From an uncultured bacterium (lineage in GTDB: Bacteria > Cyanobacteriota > Vampirovibrionia > Gastranaerophilales > Gastranaerophilaceae), in NCBI GenBank assembly GCA_902475545.1, contig CABRZP010000007.1, forward strand, positions 1-64,000: a DNA stretch of 64,000 bases, in the 5' to 3' direction. The notes beneath the pieces are model-generated. The model saw only the letters and a program-made list of their open reading frames with translations, searched no databases and was not told the origin of the DNA. Position 1 is the first letter of the stretch. The number at the start of each line of letters is the position of its first letter. The position numbers were made by a program, and so were the translations under genes. Positions 26,072-34,701 of the stretch are shown here, in pieces.

Positions 26072-28699
26072 TTATGCCGCAGTATTAATATGTTCTGCCG
26101 GTTGTTTCTTACCATTTTTATTATTTAGATAAATATAAACACCGGAACCGACTGCAAGTGCACCTAAAACTACTGATAAAATTATTTTAACAGGTTTAGA
26201 TTTAGTTTGGTGCATCAATTCTTCAATGTTATCCTTATATTCTCCAAATTTACCCGTAATACGTTTTAATTTACCTTTATTACGAGCTTCCCAGCCTTTA
26301 TCTACTTCTAAAATATCTTCTAAATATCTTCTATTAGCTGATTTGCCATGATTGTATTTAGCATTCTCATGCCAATCTATTTTTTCTTCAATATTAGTCT
26401 TACATTTAGAAACATAATCGTCATAACGTTCAGTATGTTCTTCTATCATTTCTTTAAAAATATCAGAAACCTGAACAGCTTGTCTTGAAACTCTGGCATT
26501 ATCAATTTCTTGCGGAGTACTTTCCCAAGATAATCCGAAGTGCTGAGGATTTAGTTCAACAGGTTCTTTTGTTAAATATCCGTTTGTGGCATTTGTATAG
26601 TCTACCGGTCCGCCTGTTGCTGTAGCACCATAAGGAACACCTGCAGCTTTACATTCCAATGGGGTTATACCGCACATTTCACGACGGGATGTAAACATAC
26701 CGTGTGTTGCACATCCAACAAAACGTTTTGGATAAAAACCGTTCACATACATAAAATTATTTTTATAAATACCGCCATCCAAGGTTGCGATTTCCGCAAG
26801 ATCACGCTCTATAGCGATATAATCAGGATGACTTTTATCCCAAGGACCTGCACCAATAAGAACTTTAACCTTTAATTTCATTTCTTTAGGTACATCATCA
26901 CGTTTTAAAAATTCCAGATACCCTTTTGTTGTAATAGGGTAACCCTTTTGTTCGTCAGCTCTCCCCCAACCGACAACAAGGATTTCACCATCTTTCAATT
27001 TAGATAATCCACCTAATACATCTACACCGTCAGAAATTTGATTTGAATTGAAAAATAACTCTTTTAAAGCATCATGGCCTTTAGTTTGAGCCTCTTCAAT
27101 CAAACCGGTTAACCACTCTGCATTTTTTCTTCTGGTTTCAATAACTTTATTAATATCAGTTGTAATATTTTGGAATTTATCTTTTAATTCAGGTTTTGTC
27201 TCAAGTCTAGCCATAAAACCGTCAAGTTCATTTTCAGGGACATAAGTAAATGGAGTATATCCTTGTCTTACTGCATTTAATCCATTACCGTCACGACCAA
27301 ATTTTGCCATAGGATCGCCTAATTCTAAGTTTGCAGGAGTAGAACCGTTAACAACATCTTTAGTTTCAATACTTGCAAAATCTTCAGTTAAGAATTTAGC
27401 TATGTCAGAAGTTTCAGGATTTTTCATTTCTTTACCAAATTGATAAGAAACAGTACCTAAAGATATATTATCCGGATTTACACGAGCAGCAGAAATACCT
27501 GATTTAACAACATTATAGGTACCGGCACCATCTACGAATGGTCTAAAATACGGTTCTAAAATAGTTCTGGCTATTTGACGCTCTCTTGGTGACAATTGTT
27601 CTGAATGAATTCCATAACGTTGAGCTTTTTGCAAAATATCAAATTCTGGTAAAGATTTTAAAGTTTCAACATCTGAATTATCAGCAATAAGAGAAAAATA
27701 TTTGAACGGATCATCCGTAACACCTTGATAATTTCTTCCGGGATTATGCTCCCAGATATGCATTTTCAAACCATTTACATCAGGATTACCCGCCGCAGAC
27801 ATATTCGCAATATGATTACCATAGGTATGGCAAACCCTATCATGACAATATACATTTGCAGGATCAAAATATCCAAATTCCTCAGTATTCATTTTAGTAT
27901 GAGTAAAATCAGCCTGAGCTCTCATCCAATCAGAGTTTATAATTTCAGCCTCAAAACAACCATTACCCCAAGCATCATAAGAATATGGCTTTGAGGCTCT
28001 CGCCAACTGCGGAGTATAAACAAAGTAATTTGGAGCAAATTTCAAATTATTATATTTAGGGTTATTTCCTGAGATTTTAAACAAACCATAAGGAATAGTA
28101 TCAAATTCTCCAAGTACAGTATCAGATGCTCTTGTAACCTGTCCTTTTATAGTAGTCGGTTCAAGAATACAGTACTTTGAACGTGCATCTTTACCGGATC
28201 CTATTGGTCGGCTTTGAATTACATAACTCAATTCATCTTCAGCTAAGCCTAACTTTTTGGCTACTGCACTTTTATCTTCACCTAAATCAGCACTATAAAA
28301 AGCTGAAGCCGGCATTGTATCGCAACCCTCTTTCATTGCATCAAAACCATCCGGAAAATCTGCTCTTCTATGTATCATAAACTTATAACCACCTTTTGGG
28401 TTATTATGTTCCCAAAATGGCATAAAACTTCTTGCATCCATGCTTTCATGCATACGCAAACTTTCAGGTGCCTCAAAACCAACACACCCTTCTCCGCCTT
28501 GAGCTGCTTCAGGAAGCCCCAGTCCATTGTTCTCAGGGGTAAAAGAAGCTATTTGCCTCATATTTTTTCCTGTAAACGACAGCAAGACCATTTTTGAATT
28601 AGAAGCTGAATCATTTGAAGTTACTCTACTCACCTTCCTAGAAGAAGTTACCGGTTTGTAATTTACTCTGGAATTCGTGGTTTCAAAATTTACACGCAT
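26072..28699 (-). CDS. Glycogen/starch synthase-like glycosyltransferase, tail-anchored
   Basis: An 875-residue GT5-like glycosyltransferase. The C-terminal GT-B half carries VVGWGRADEQKG, GAGPWDKSH and FTSRREMCGITPLECKAAGVP followed by ATGGPVDY, which match the acceptor and nucleotide-sugar loop of glycogen synthases (family: F.SR.EPCGL...ATGGL.D). It is far longer than bacterial GlgA (about 480), with an N-terminal extension, an expanded N-domain, a coiled tail near 780-840 and a final membrane helix (IILSVVLGALAVGSGVYIYL) followed by a basic tail. The N-terminus has VLLSFTGKNM (about 38-47), the FTG tag found on unrelated proteins here. So it may make or extend a glucan at a membrane surface. 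Sugar donor unknown. No branching or pyrophosphorylase gene is nearby. Confidence 0.75.
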   Translation of the reverse strand: MRVNFETTNSRVNYKPVTSSRKVSRVTSNDSASNSKMVLLSFTGKNMRQIASFTPENNGLGLPEAAQGGEGCVGFEAPESLRMHESMDARSFMPFWEHNNPKGGYKFMIHRRADFPDGFDAMKEGCDTMPASAFYSADLGEDKSAVAKKLGLAEDELSYVIQSRPIGSGKDARSKYCILEPTTIKGQVTRASDTVLGEFDTIPYGLFKISGNNPKYNNLKFAPNYFVYTPQLARASKPYSYDAWGNGCFEAEIINSDWMRAQADFTHTKMNTEEFGYFDPANVYCHDRVCHTYGNHIANMSAAGNPDVNGLKMHIWEHNPGRNYQGVTDDPFKYFSLIADNSDVETLKSLPEFDILQKAQRYGIHSEQLSPRERQIARTILEPYFRPFVDGAGTYNVVKSGISAARVNPDNISLGTVSYQFGKEMKNPETSDIAKFLTEDFASIETKDVVNGSTPANLELGDPMAKFGRDGNGLNAVRQGYTPFTYVPENELDGFMARLETKPELKDKFQNITTDINKVIETRRKNAEWLTGLIEEAQTKGHDALKELFFNSNQISDGVDVLGGLSKLKDGEILVVGWGRADEQKGYPITTKGYLEFLKRDDVPKEMKLKVKVLIGAGPWDKSHPDYIAIERDLAEIATLDGGIYKNNFMYVNGFYPKRFVGCATHGMFTSRREMCGITPLECKAAGVPYGATATGGPVDYTNATNGYLTKEPVELNPQHFGLSWESTPQEIDNARVSRQAVQVSDIFKEMIEEHTERYDDYVSKCKTNIEEKIDWHENAKYNHGKSANRRYLEDILEVDKGWEARNKGKLKRITGKFGEYKDNIEELMHQTKSKPVKIILSVVLGALAVGSGVYIYLNNKNGKKQPAEHINTAA

Positions 28700-28796
28700 A
28701 GATCCCTACCTTTATATACTAAATTGTCCCCATTAAAATGTATAACGTTAATCAAGATTTTTTTGAACAGTAATAAACAAAAATATTAAGAAATAT

Positions 28797-28823
28797 AACG
28801 GCTGAATGAAAAATTCAGCCGTT
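28797..28823 (-). terminator. Terminator of clpC
   Basis: Eleven-base perfect stem AACGGCTGAAT/ATTCAGCCGTT with a five-base loop, 10 bases after the clpC stop. The T-rich tract that follows leftward is interrupted, so efficiency may be moderate. Confidence 0.75.
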
Positions 28824-28832
28824 ATTAAATAA

Positions 28833-31355
28833 TTATTCAATTGCTGATGGTTCTTCTACAATTTCAATCTCTTTTTCTTTTTTAGTTCGTCTCGTTTTTG
28901 AGGCTTTTTCAAAAGAGATTTTGCCATCAGTCAAAGTGACTTTAATTGTATCACCTGAACCATACTTACCGGATAAAATTTCTTCAGCCAGACTGTCTTC
29001 CATTTTACGTTGAATTAGACGTCTTAATGGACGAGCACCATAAGCCTCTGAATATCCGTTTTCAGCAAGATGATCTTTTACTTCATCAGTTACATCAATG
29101 TTAAGTTCTTTTTCAGCAAGACGCTTAAATAAGTCTTTTAACATCAAATCAACAATTTGTCTGATTTCTTCTTTAGATAGATGAGCAAATACAATAGTTT
29201 CATCAATACGGTTCAAGAATTCAGGTCTGAATGCCTTTTTCATTTCTTCAGAAACAGTATCTTTAAGTTTTTCATATTTACTCTTAGATTCATCTTCAGA
29301 AGTTGTAAAGCCAAGTTTTGATGTATTAGTAATCATACTTGCACCAACGTTAGAGGTCATGATGATAACTGTATTCTTAAAGCTTACGTGTCTACCTTTA
29401 GAATCAGTTAATCTACCATCATCCAAAATCTGAAGCATAATATTAAATACATCAGGGTGAGCTTTTTCAATTTCGTCAAAAAGAACAACTGAATAAGGTT
29501 TCTTTCTAACAAGTTCTGAAAGGTGACCACCATCGTCATAACCAACGTAACCTGGAGGTGAACCAATAAGTTTTGAAGTTGAATGTTTTTCCATAAATTC
29601 AGACATATCAACTCTTAACATATTATCTTCAGAACCAAACATTGCTTCTGCTAAAGCTTTCGCCAACTCAGTTTTACCAACACCGGTAGGACCACAGAAG
29701 ATAAAACTTCCGATAGGTCTGTTTGGAGCTTTCAAACCAACTCTTGCACGTCTGATTGCTTTAGATATAGCAACAATAGCATCATGCTGACCAATAACTC
29801 TGTTATGCAAAGTATCTTCAAGTCTGAGAAGTCTTTCACTTTCACCTTCAGTCAGCTTAGTTACAGGAACACCCGTCATCATAGCAATAACTTCCGCAAC
29901 ATTTTCTGCCGTTACTGTAGGTCTGTTAGCATCATGCTTATCTCTCCAATCAGCAGCAACTTCTCTGATTCTATCACGCAAATCAGCTTCATCATCTCTT
30001 AATTGAGATGCTGTTTCAAATTCTTGATTTCTAATAGCATCTTCTTTTTCTTTAATTAATGATTTTAATTGTTTTTCAAGTTCCTTAGCTTCAGGACACA
30101 AATTCGAAGCTTTTAATCTAACTTTAGAACTAGCTTCATCAATAACGTCAATAGCTTTATCAGGTAAAAATCTATCATTTACATATTTGCTGGATAATTT
30201 AACCGCAGCAACAATTGCGTCATCTGAAATTATCAATCTGTGGTGTTCTTCGTACTTAGGTTTTAAACCTTTAATAATCTCAATAGATTCATCAATTGAA
30301 GGTTCATCAATTTGAACAGGTTGGAAACGTCTTTCAAGAGCTGAATCTTTTTCAATATATTTTCTATATTCATCAGATGTTGTAGCACCAATAACTTGAA
30401 TTTCACCACGAGAAAGAGCAGGTTTTAAAATATTAGCAGCATCAATAGCACCTTCTGCAGCACCTGCACCAATCAAGGTATGCATTTCATCAATAACAAG
30501 AATAACATTTCCGGCTTGACGAATTTCATCCATGATTTTTTTCAATCTTTCTTCAAATTCGCCACGATACTTAGTACCGGCAACTAAAAGACCCATATCT
30601 AGTTGGATAACTTTTTTACCATCTAAAATATCCGGAACTTCAGCATTTACAATTCTAATTGCAAGACCTTCTGCAACTGCAGTTTTACCAACCCCCGGTT
30701 CACCAAGTAAAACAGGATTATTTTTAGTACGTCTTGCAAGAATTTGAATTACACGCTCAATCTCTTTTTCTCTACCTACAACAGGGTCTAAACGTAACTC
30801 TTGAGCGGCTAGAGTTAAATCTCTACCAAATTCATCCAAACTAGGAGTTTTAGTCTTACCGGAAGACGATGCTGTTGATGAGGTTGTAGAACCTGAAGAT
30901 GAACCAGAACCTGATGGTTTAGATTCTCCTAACATTTTAACAACATTACTTCTTACTTTATTTAAATCAACACCTAAATTTTCTAAAACTCTGGCTGCAA
31001 CACCTTCACCTTCTCGTATTAAACCTAAAAGAAGATGTTCAGTTCCGATATAATTATGACCTAATTGTCTTGCTTCATCCCAAGATAATTCCAAAACTCT
31101 TTTTGCTCTTGGGGTAAACGGAATTTCAACCGCAACAAAACCTGAACCTCTGCCAATAATTTTTTCAACTTCGGTTCTGGCATCTTTCAAGTTAACACCC
31201 ATTGATTTAAGAGTTTTAGCAGCAACACCTGTACCTTCTCCAATTAAGCCAAGTAAAACTTGTTCGGTTCCAACAAAGTTATGACCTAATCTTCGAGCTT
31301 CTTCCTGAGCAAGCATAATTACTTTAATTGCTTTTTCTGTAAAACGTTCGAACAT
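28833..31355 (-). CDS. clpC: ClpC AAA+ unfoldase
   Basis: ATPase partner of the ClpP protease that unfolds regulatory and damaged proteins; 840 residues. Domains: two N-terminal Clp repeats (FTEKAIKVIMLAQEEARRLGH and the copy near residue 80), first AAA+ with GEPGVGKT (about 217-224) and VIDEMH, a UVR motif (DDEADLRDRIREV) in the middle domain that marks ClpC rather than ClpB or ClpA, and a second AAA+ with GPTGVGKT and the ClpP-loop region. An unusual Ser/Gly/Thr-rich linker (about 147-170) separates the N-domain from AAA-1. It has a strong promoter and its own terminator, so it is a single-gene unit. No CtsR, McsA or McsB gene is adjacent. Confidence 0.97.
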   Translation of the reverse strand: MFERFTEKAIKVIMLAQEEARRLGHNFVGTEQVLLGLIGEGTGVAAKTLKSMGVNLKDARTEVEKIIGRGSGFVAVEIPFTPRAKRVLELSWDEARQLGHNYIGTEHLLLGLIREGEGVAARVLENLGVDLNKVRSNVVKMLGESKPSGSGSSSGSTTSSTASSSGKTKTPSLDEFGRDLTLAAQELRLDPVVGREKEIERVIQILARRTKNNPVLLGEPGVGKTAVAEGLAIRIVNAEVPDILDGKKVIQLDMGLLVAGTKYRGEFEERLKKIMDEIRQAGNVILVIDEMHTLIGAGAAEGAIDAANILKPALSRGEIQVIGATTSDEYRKYIEKDSALERRFQPVQIDEPSIDESIEIIKGLKPKYEEHHRLIISDDAIVAAVKLSSKYVNDRFLPDKAIDVIDEASSKVRLKASNLCPEAKELEKQLKSLIKEKEDAIRNQEFETASQLRDDEADLRDRIREVAADWRDKHDANRPTVTAENVAEVIAMMTGVPVTKLTEGESERLLRLEDTLHNRVIGQHDAIVAISKAIRRARVGLKAPNRPIGSFIFCGPTGVGKTELAKALAEAMFGSEDNMLRVDMSEFMEKHSTSKLIGSPPGYVGYDDGGHLSELVRKKPYSVVLFDEIEKAHPDVFNIMLQILDDGRLTDSKGRHVSFKNTVIIMTSNVGASMITNTSKLGFTTSEDESKSKYEKLKDTVSEEMKKAFRPEFLNRIDETIVFAHLSKEEIRQIVDLMLKDLFKRLAEKELNIDVTDEVKDHLAENGYSEAYGARPLRRLIQRKMEDSLAEEILSGKYGSGDTIKVTLTDGKISFEKASKTRRTKKEKEIEIVEEPSAIE

Positions 31356-31384
31356 TTTTTACTCCTATCTCTTCTTATAGAGAA

Positions 31385-31413
31385 ATTATACACTGAACAT
31401 TAAAAAGTTTCAA
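31385..31413 (-). promoter_or_regulatory. clpC: Sigma70-type promoter of clpC
   Basis: On the minus strand TTGAAA, 17-base spacer, TATAAT, with TG one base upstream of the -10. No CtsR-type direct repeat is seen in it. AGGAG lies seven bases before the ATG. Confidence 0.85.
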
Positions 31414-31491
31414 GGTGTTGAGCATATTATATTTTTTAAAATATCATCCTATTCAGGGGTAATTTCGATTTTAACTTTTGGAAAAATTAAA

Positions 31492-31821
31492 TTACTTATC
31501 CAAACCCAAATCTTTTAAAAATCTTTCATTATGAGACAGTCCAAAAATTTCTTCTTCAGAAAACGGATCAACTACATTTTTTTGACCAAAAAGCTCGTCC
31601 ATAATTTTATTATGTGAATCATTTTCAGGATTTGAAAGTGCCAACTTTGTAAAATTATTTATATCCGTTTTTCTTTCATACAAATTAAGAGCATGCTTAG
31701 ATAACTTTTTCAAGAAATTATTATTTGCTTCTTTTTTCAATGACTCAATAGGTGAAACCATTGGCACAACAGAGGTTTCAATAAATTCAGTTTTTAATTG
31801 TTTTGCTAATTTTTTAAACAC
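31492..31821 (-). CDS. Hypothetical 109-residue protein
   Basis: I do not recognise this protein. It is rich in Lys, Asn and Phe, mostly helical by composition, and begins MFKKLAKQLKTEFIETSVVP. No signal peptide, membrane helix or known motif. The C-terminal third is acidic (DELFGQKN, DPFSEEEIFG). GGTGG lies upstream of the ATG at a usable distance. It lies alone between clpC and the divergent serS, whose promoters are separated from it, and it is the only gene on its transcript. Expression is probable from its intact frame and spacing, but nothing can be said about its role. Confidence 0.55.
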   Translation of the reverse strand: MFKKLAKQLKTEFIETSVVPMVSPIESLKKEANNNFLKKLSKHALNLYERKTDINNFTKLALSNPENDSHNKIMDELFGQKNVVDPFSEEEIFGLSHNERFLKDLGLDK

Positions 31822-31912
31822 AATACCACCTATCTTACTACATTATACATTATTTTCATATTATTGCAAATTTGAACCCAACAACTGAACAATAATTTAA
31901 ATGTATATAAAC

Positions 31913-31941
31913 TTGATTATAAAATATCTTTAAACTAAAAT
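31913..31941 (+). promoter_or_regulatory. serS: Sigma70-type promoter of serS
   Basis: TTGATT (31913-31918), 17-base spacer, TAAAAT (31936-31941). The leader is about 32 bases, too short for a T-box, so serS is not T-box controlled here. Confidence 0.7.
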
Positions 31942-31979
31942 AAAAATACTAATTACAAAAAGAAAAGAGGCTAAAATAA

Positions 31980-33245
31980 ATGCTTGATATTAAATTAATT
32001 AGAGAAAATCCTGAAAAAATTAATGAACTTTTACAAAGAAGAAACCCTGACTTATCTATAGATGAAGTCATAAAAATTGATGAAGAAAGAAGAAAAATTC
32101 AAACTCAAGCTGACGAACTAAGAGCAAAGAGAAAAGCCGAATCTCAAAAAATCGGTATAATGAAAAAAAATGGAGAAAATACTGACACCATTCAAGAAGA
32201 AGTTCGCCAACTCGGAGATGAAATAAAAGAATTAGAAGAAAAACAAAATGAATTAGATGCAAATCAAAGAGAAATTTTGCTTCACATTCCAAATATTCCG
32301 GATGAGACTACTCCAATCGGGACATCAGAAGATGACAATGTTGTAGTTTCTACCTGGGGTAATCCAACCGAATTTGATTTTGAACCTAAAGCTCATTGGG
32401 ATTTATGTGAAGAAAAAAATCTTGTAGATTTTGAACGAGGAGTAAAACTTTCTCAATCAAGATTTACTCTATACAGAGGAAAAGGTGCAAGATTAGAACG
32501 TGCAATTATTAATTTCTTCCTGGATCAACACACAGAAAACGAAGGCTATGAAGAAATACTACCTCCATTTATGGCAAATGCGGCAACAATGACAGGAACA
32601 GGACAACTTCCTAAATTCAAAGAAGATATGTACAAATGCGTTGACGAAGATTTATATTTAATTCCAACCGCAGAAGTTCCTGTAACTAACATTTACTCAG
32701 GCGAAATTCTTTCAGAAGATGAATTGCCAAAATATATGACAGCTTATACTCCTTGTTTCAGACGAGAAGCCGGTTCTGCAGGTAAAGATACAAGAGGTCT
32801 TATCAGAGTTCACCAATTCAATAAAGTTGAAATGGTAAAATACACAACTCCTGAAGCTTCACCTGAAGAACATGCAAAACTTACAGCTGATGGAGAAAGA
32901 ATGTTGCAACTTTTAGGTCTTCCTTATAGAAAAGTTGCATTATGTACAGCTGATATCGGATTTTCAGCAAACAAATGCTGGGATTTAGAAGTATGGATGC
33001 CGTCTTATGGAACATATAAAGAAATTTCAAGTTGTTCTAACTATGGAGACTATCAAGCTCGTAGAGCTAACATCAGATACAAGGAAAAATCAACAGGGAA
33101 AACAAGATTTGTTCACACAATTAACGGTTCAGGTCTTGCAGTTGGCAGAACATTTGCAGCGATTGTTGAAAACTTCCAACAGCCGGATGGAACAATTATA
33201 ATTCCTGAAGTTTTAAGAAAATATACAGGATTTGATAAAATTTAG
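31980..33245 (+). CDS. serS: Seryl-tRNA synthetase
   Basis: Class II synthetase of 421 residues that charges tRNA-Ser and also supplies Ser-tRNA-Sec where present. It has the N-terminal long coiled-coil arm (about 30-100) that grips the tRNA variable arm, then the catalytic domain with motif 2 FRREAGSAGKDTRGLIRVHQF and motif 3 GLAVGRTFAAIVEN, plus the TxE loop PTAEVPVTN for serine. AAGAGG precedes the ATG at 31980. Single-gene unit with its own promoter and terminator. Confidence 0.98.
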   Translation: MLDIKLIRENPEKINELLQRRNPDLSIDEVIKIDEERRKIQTQADELRAKRKAESQKIGIMKKNGENTDTIQEEVRQLGDEIKELEEKQNELDANQREILLHIPNIPDETTPIGTSEDDNVVVSTWGNPTEFDFEPKAHWDLCEEKNLVDFERGVKLSQSRFTLYRGKGARLERAIINFFLDQHTENEGYEEILPPFMANAATMTGTGQLPKFKEDMYKCVDEDLYLIPTAEVPVTNIYSGEILSEDELPKYMTAYTPCFRREAGSAGKDTRGLIRVHQFNKVEMVKYTTPEASPEEHAKLTADGERMLQLLGLPYRKVALCTADIGFSANKCWDLEVWMPSYGTYKEISSCSNYGDYQARRANIRYKEKSTGKTRFVHTINGSGLAVGRTFAAIVENFQQPDGTIIIPEVLRKYTGFDKI

Positions 33246-33250
33246 CAATA

Positions 33251-33278
33251 AAAAAGGCTCCCAAATGGGAGCTTTTTT
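33251..33278 (+). terminator. Bidirectional terminator after serS
   Basis: GCTCCC/GGGAGC stem with AAAT loop, flanked by A6 and T6. It ends serS and the convergent minus-strand gene at 33292. Confidence 0.92.
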
Positions 33279-33291
33279 ATTGGTTTATAAT

Positions 33292-33699
33292 TTAATTTTT
33301 ACTTGCCGCCTTATTCAATACTGCAGTTGCAGGATCAGTTAATGTCGTATACATTTCTTTCAAAACTTTTAGTGCAGGATGAGTAATATGAAATCCATTA
33401 TCTTTTACCCATTCAGTATTGTGACACTTATCCATATTTACACAACCGAATTCGTCAACAACAATGTTCAATACACGCCAAGTATTTTCATCTTTTCTAG
33501 ACTCAGGACTAGCTTTAGCTAAAGCACCTTTTGGAATATAAATAAGCTCTTGAAAATCAGGAAGAGCTTCATACTTCTTTACCCATTCTGCTACTTGTCT
33601 TCTTAATTTTGGACTTTGTGTTTCAAGTTTTTTCATAGCATCTCGTCCAATTGATAAACTGGTAAAATTTTGGTTACTGTAATTATTTTGAATTTGCAT
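33292..33699 (-). CDS. Small tagged protein with NFTS motif
   Basis: A 135-residue orphan. It begins MQIQNNYSNQNFTSLSIG, with the NFTS tag at residues 11-14, and continues with a mixed helical and strand chain (KLRRQVAEWVKKYEALPDFQE, ENTWRVLNIVVDEFGCVNM). The string ESRKDENTWRVLNIV and a final DPATAVLNKAA are not motifs I know. No signal peptide or membrane helix. GGA in GAAAGGAAAAAT is the ribosome-binding site. It is one of three adjacent small genes with like N-termini (33292-34571), each with its own leader, so not a tight operon. Function unknown; the tag suggests shared sorting or a shared partner. Confidence 0.7.
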   Translation of the reverse strand: MQIQNNYSNQNFTSLSIGRDAMKKLETQSPKLRRQVAEWVKKYEALPDFQELIYIPKGALAKASPESRKDENTWRVLNIVVDEFGCVNMDKCHNTEWVKDNGFHITHPALKVLKEMYTTLTDPATAVLNKAASKN

Positions 33700-33766
33700 T
33701 TATTTTTCCTTTCAAATTTGTACCGAGTTTAGAAAAACTTAAACAAAATATTTTTTGCCAATTATT

Positions 33767-34156
33767 TTAATCTAATTTATCAATTTTATTTACAGCTACA
33801 TATTTTGAATACTTCATCTCATTATCTAAAGCTTTGCCTCTGATTTCATCCGCAAGTCCTACAGCCCTTTTAACAATATCAATAATCTTGCTATTAAAGA
33901 ATGTTTCACCTTCTTTAAATACATGAGGTCCAACTTTTGCAATAATACGTTCACCTAATTTATCAGGTTCATCTTCAAGAGTCAAAATAACATCTGCTGA
34001 ATGATTACTTTCTTGAGATGCAACTAAACGATTAAATAATTGCCAATCTTTTTCATCCTTCATTGTTGTAATTATTCTATTTAGAGCCCTTTCTTCTGCC
34101 TTAACTGCCATACCGAATTGAGGTCTGACTGAATAAGTATTCATATCCACTTTCAT
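33767..34156 (-). CDS. Small tagged protein with QFG motif
   Basis: A 129-residue orphan, MKVDMNTYSVRPQFGMAVKAEERAL at the N-terminus with the QFGM element at residues 13-16, then a helix-rich body (NRIITTMKDEKDWQLFNRLV) and a beta-like middle (SADVILTLEDEPDKLGERIIAKVGPHVF). No signal peptide or membrane helix. Unlike its neighbours it has a near-consensus promoter on the minus strand (TTGACA-17-TATAAA, 34214-34242), which overlaps the stop codon of the upstream gene. AAGGAG ahead of the ATG is strong. Function unknown. Confidence 0.7.
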   Translation of the reverse strand: MKVDMNTYSVRPQFGMAVKAEERALNRIITTMKDEKDWQLFNRLVASQESNHSADVILTLEDEPDKLGERIIAKVGPHVFKEGETFFNSKIIDIVKRAVGLADEIRGKALDNEMKYSKYVAVNKIDKLD

Positions 34157-34186
34157 TTTTACACTCCTTTTTATATATACCTTTAC

Positions 34187-34198
34187 ACTTTATATCTA
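34187..34198. promoter_or_regulatory. 12-base AT-rich motif ACTTTATATCTA
   Basis: Identical, in reverse orientation, to 48981-48992 upstream of the gene at 48345-48959. Both copies lie 20-45 bases before start codons. Candidate operator; chance occurrence in AT-rich DNA is possible. Confidence 0.3.
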
Positions 34199-34213
34199 CT
34201 ACTGTTATAGTTA

Positions 34214-34242
34214 TTTATAAAATAACAATTAATATTTGTCAA
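34214..34242 (-). promoter_or_regulatory. Sigma70-type promoter of gene at 33767-34156
   Basis: Minus strand TTGACA, 17-base spacer, TATAAA; it overlaps the end of the neighbouring coding region by four bases. Confidence 0.75.
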
Positions 34243-34571
34243 TTAAATCTAGTTTTATATTTGTCGGCTACGGTTGCTCCAGCTTTAAAAAAGTCATATA
34301 AATCGGTAAACAAAGAATTATCAAAAGTTTGGTTTGCTACTTTTATGCAAAAACAATCTGCTACCGGAACTTTTCTAATCTGTGTAAGTTTTGACACAAA
34401 AATATGAACAGGATTAGTTTTTTGAGACTCAACAAGTTTTGATATACTATCTACAGTTTCAGGTGTTGATTTAGCCATTATATTATCCAACTGTTTTTGA
34501 GCAGTTTTAGAAAACCTGAAACTGGTAAAACTTTGTTTTGAATAATCTATGTTCATATTAGGAGCAATCAT
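34239..34571 (-). CDS. Small tagged protein with SFTS motif
   Basis: A 110-residue orphan beginning MIAPNMNIDYSKQSFTSFRFSK; SFTS sits at residues 14-17. The remainder resembles a small alpha/beta fold (DNIMAKSTPETVDSISKLVE, VADCFCIKVANQTFDNSLF), with two Cys at about 73 and 75. No signal peptide or membrane helix. Its leader holds AAAGG and, about 50 bases upstream of the ATG, an ACTAGCAAAA box that also precedes two other genes of the window. It diverges from the Ski2-like helicase gene. Function unknown. Confidence 0.7.
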   Translation of the reverse strand: MIAPNMNIDYSKQSFTSFRFSKTAQKQLDNIMAKSTPETVDSISKLVESQKTNPVHIFVSKLTQIRKVPVADCFCIKVANQTFDNSLFTDLYDFFKAGATVADKYKTRFN

Positions 34572-34620
34572 GCTATTACCTTTCTAAACTTGAATAAATA
34601 TTTTAAAAACAAACAGAATA

Positions 34621-34632
34621 TTTTTTGCTAGT
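34621..34632 (-). promoter_or_regulatory. ACTAGCAAAA box (copy 1)
   Basis: Minus strand ACTAGCAAAAAA. Seventeen bases after CTAGCA comes TTTTAA, so it may act as a variant -35 element. It lies between the divergent genes at 34571 and 34702; on the plus strand it reads TTGCTA and could also serve the helicase gene. Confidence 0.35.
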
Positions 34633-34701
34633 AAGGATGAAAAAAATACTATAAATATGTTATAATTATTAATATATAGCAAGGAGTCTAAGAATAGAAT
34701 T

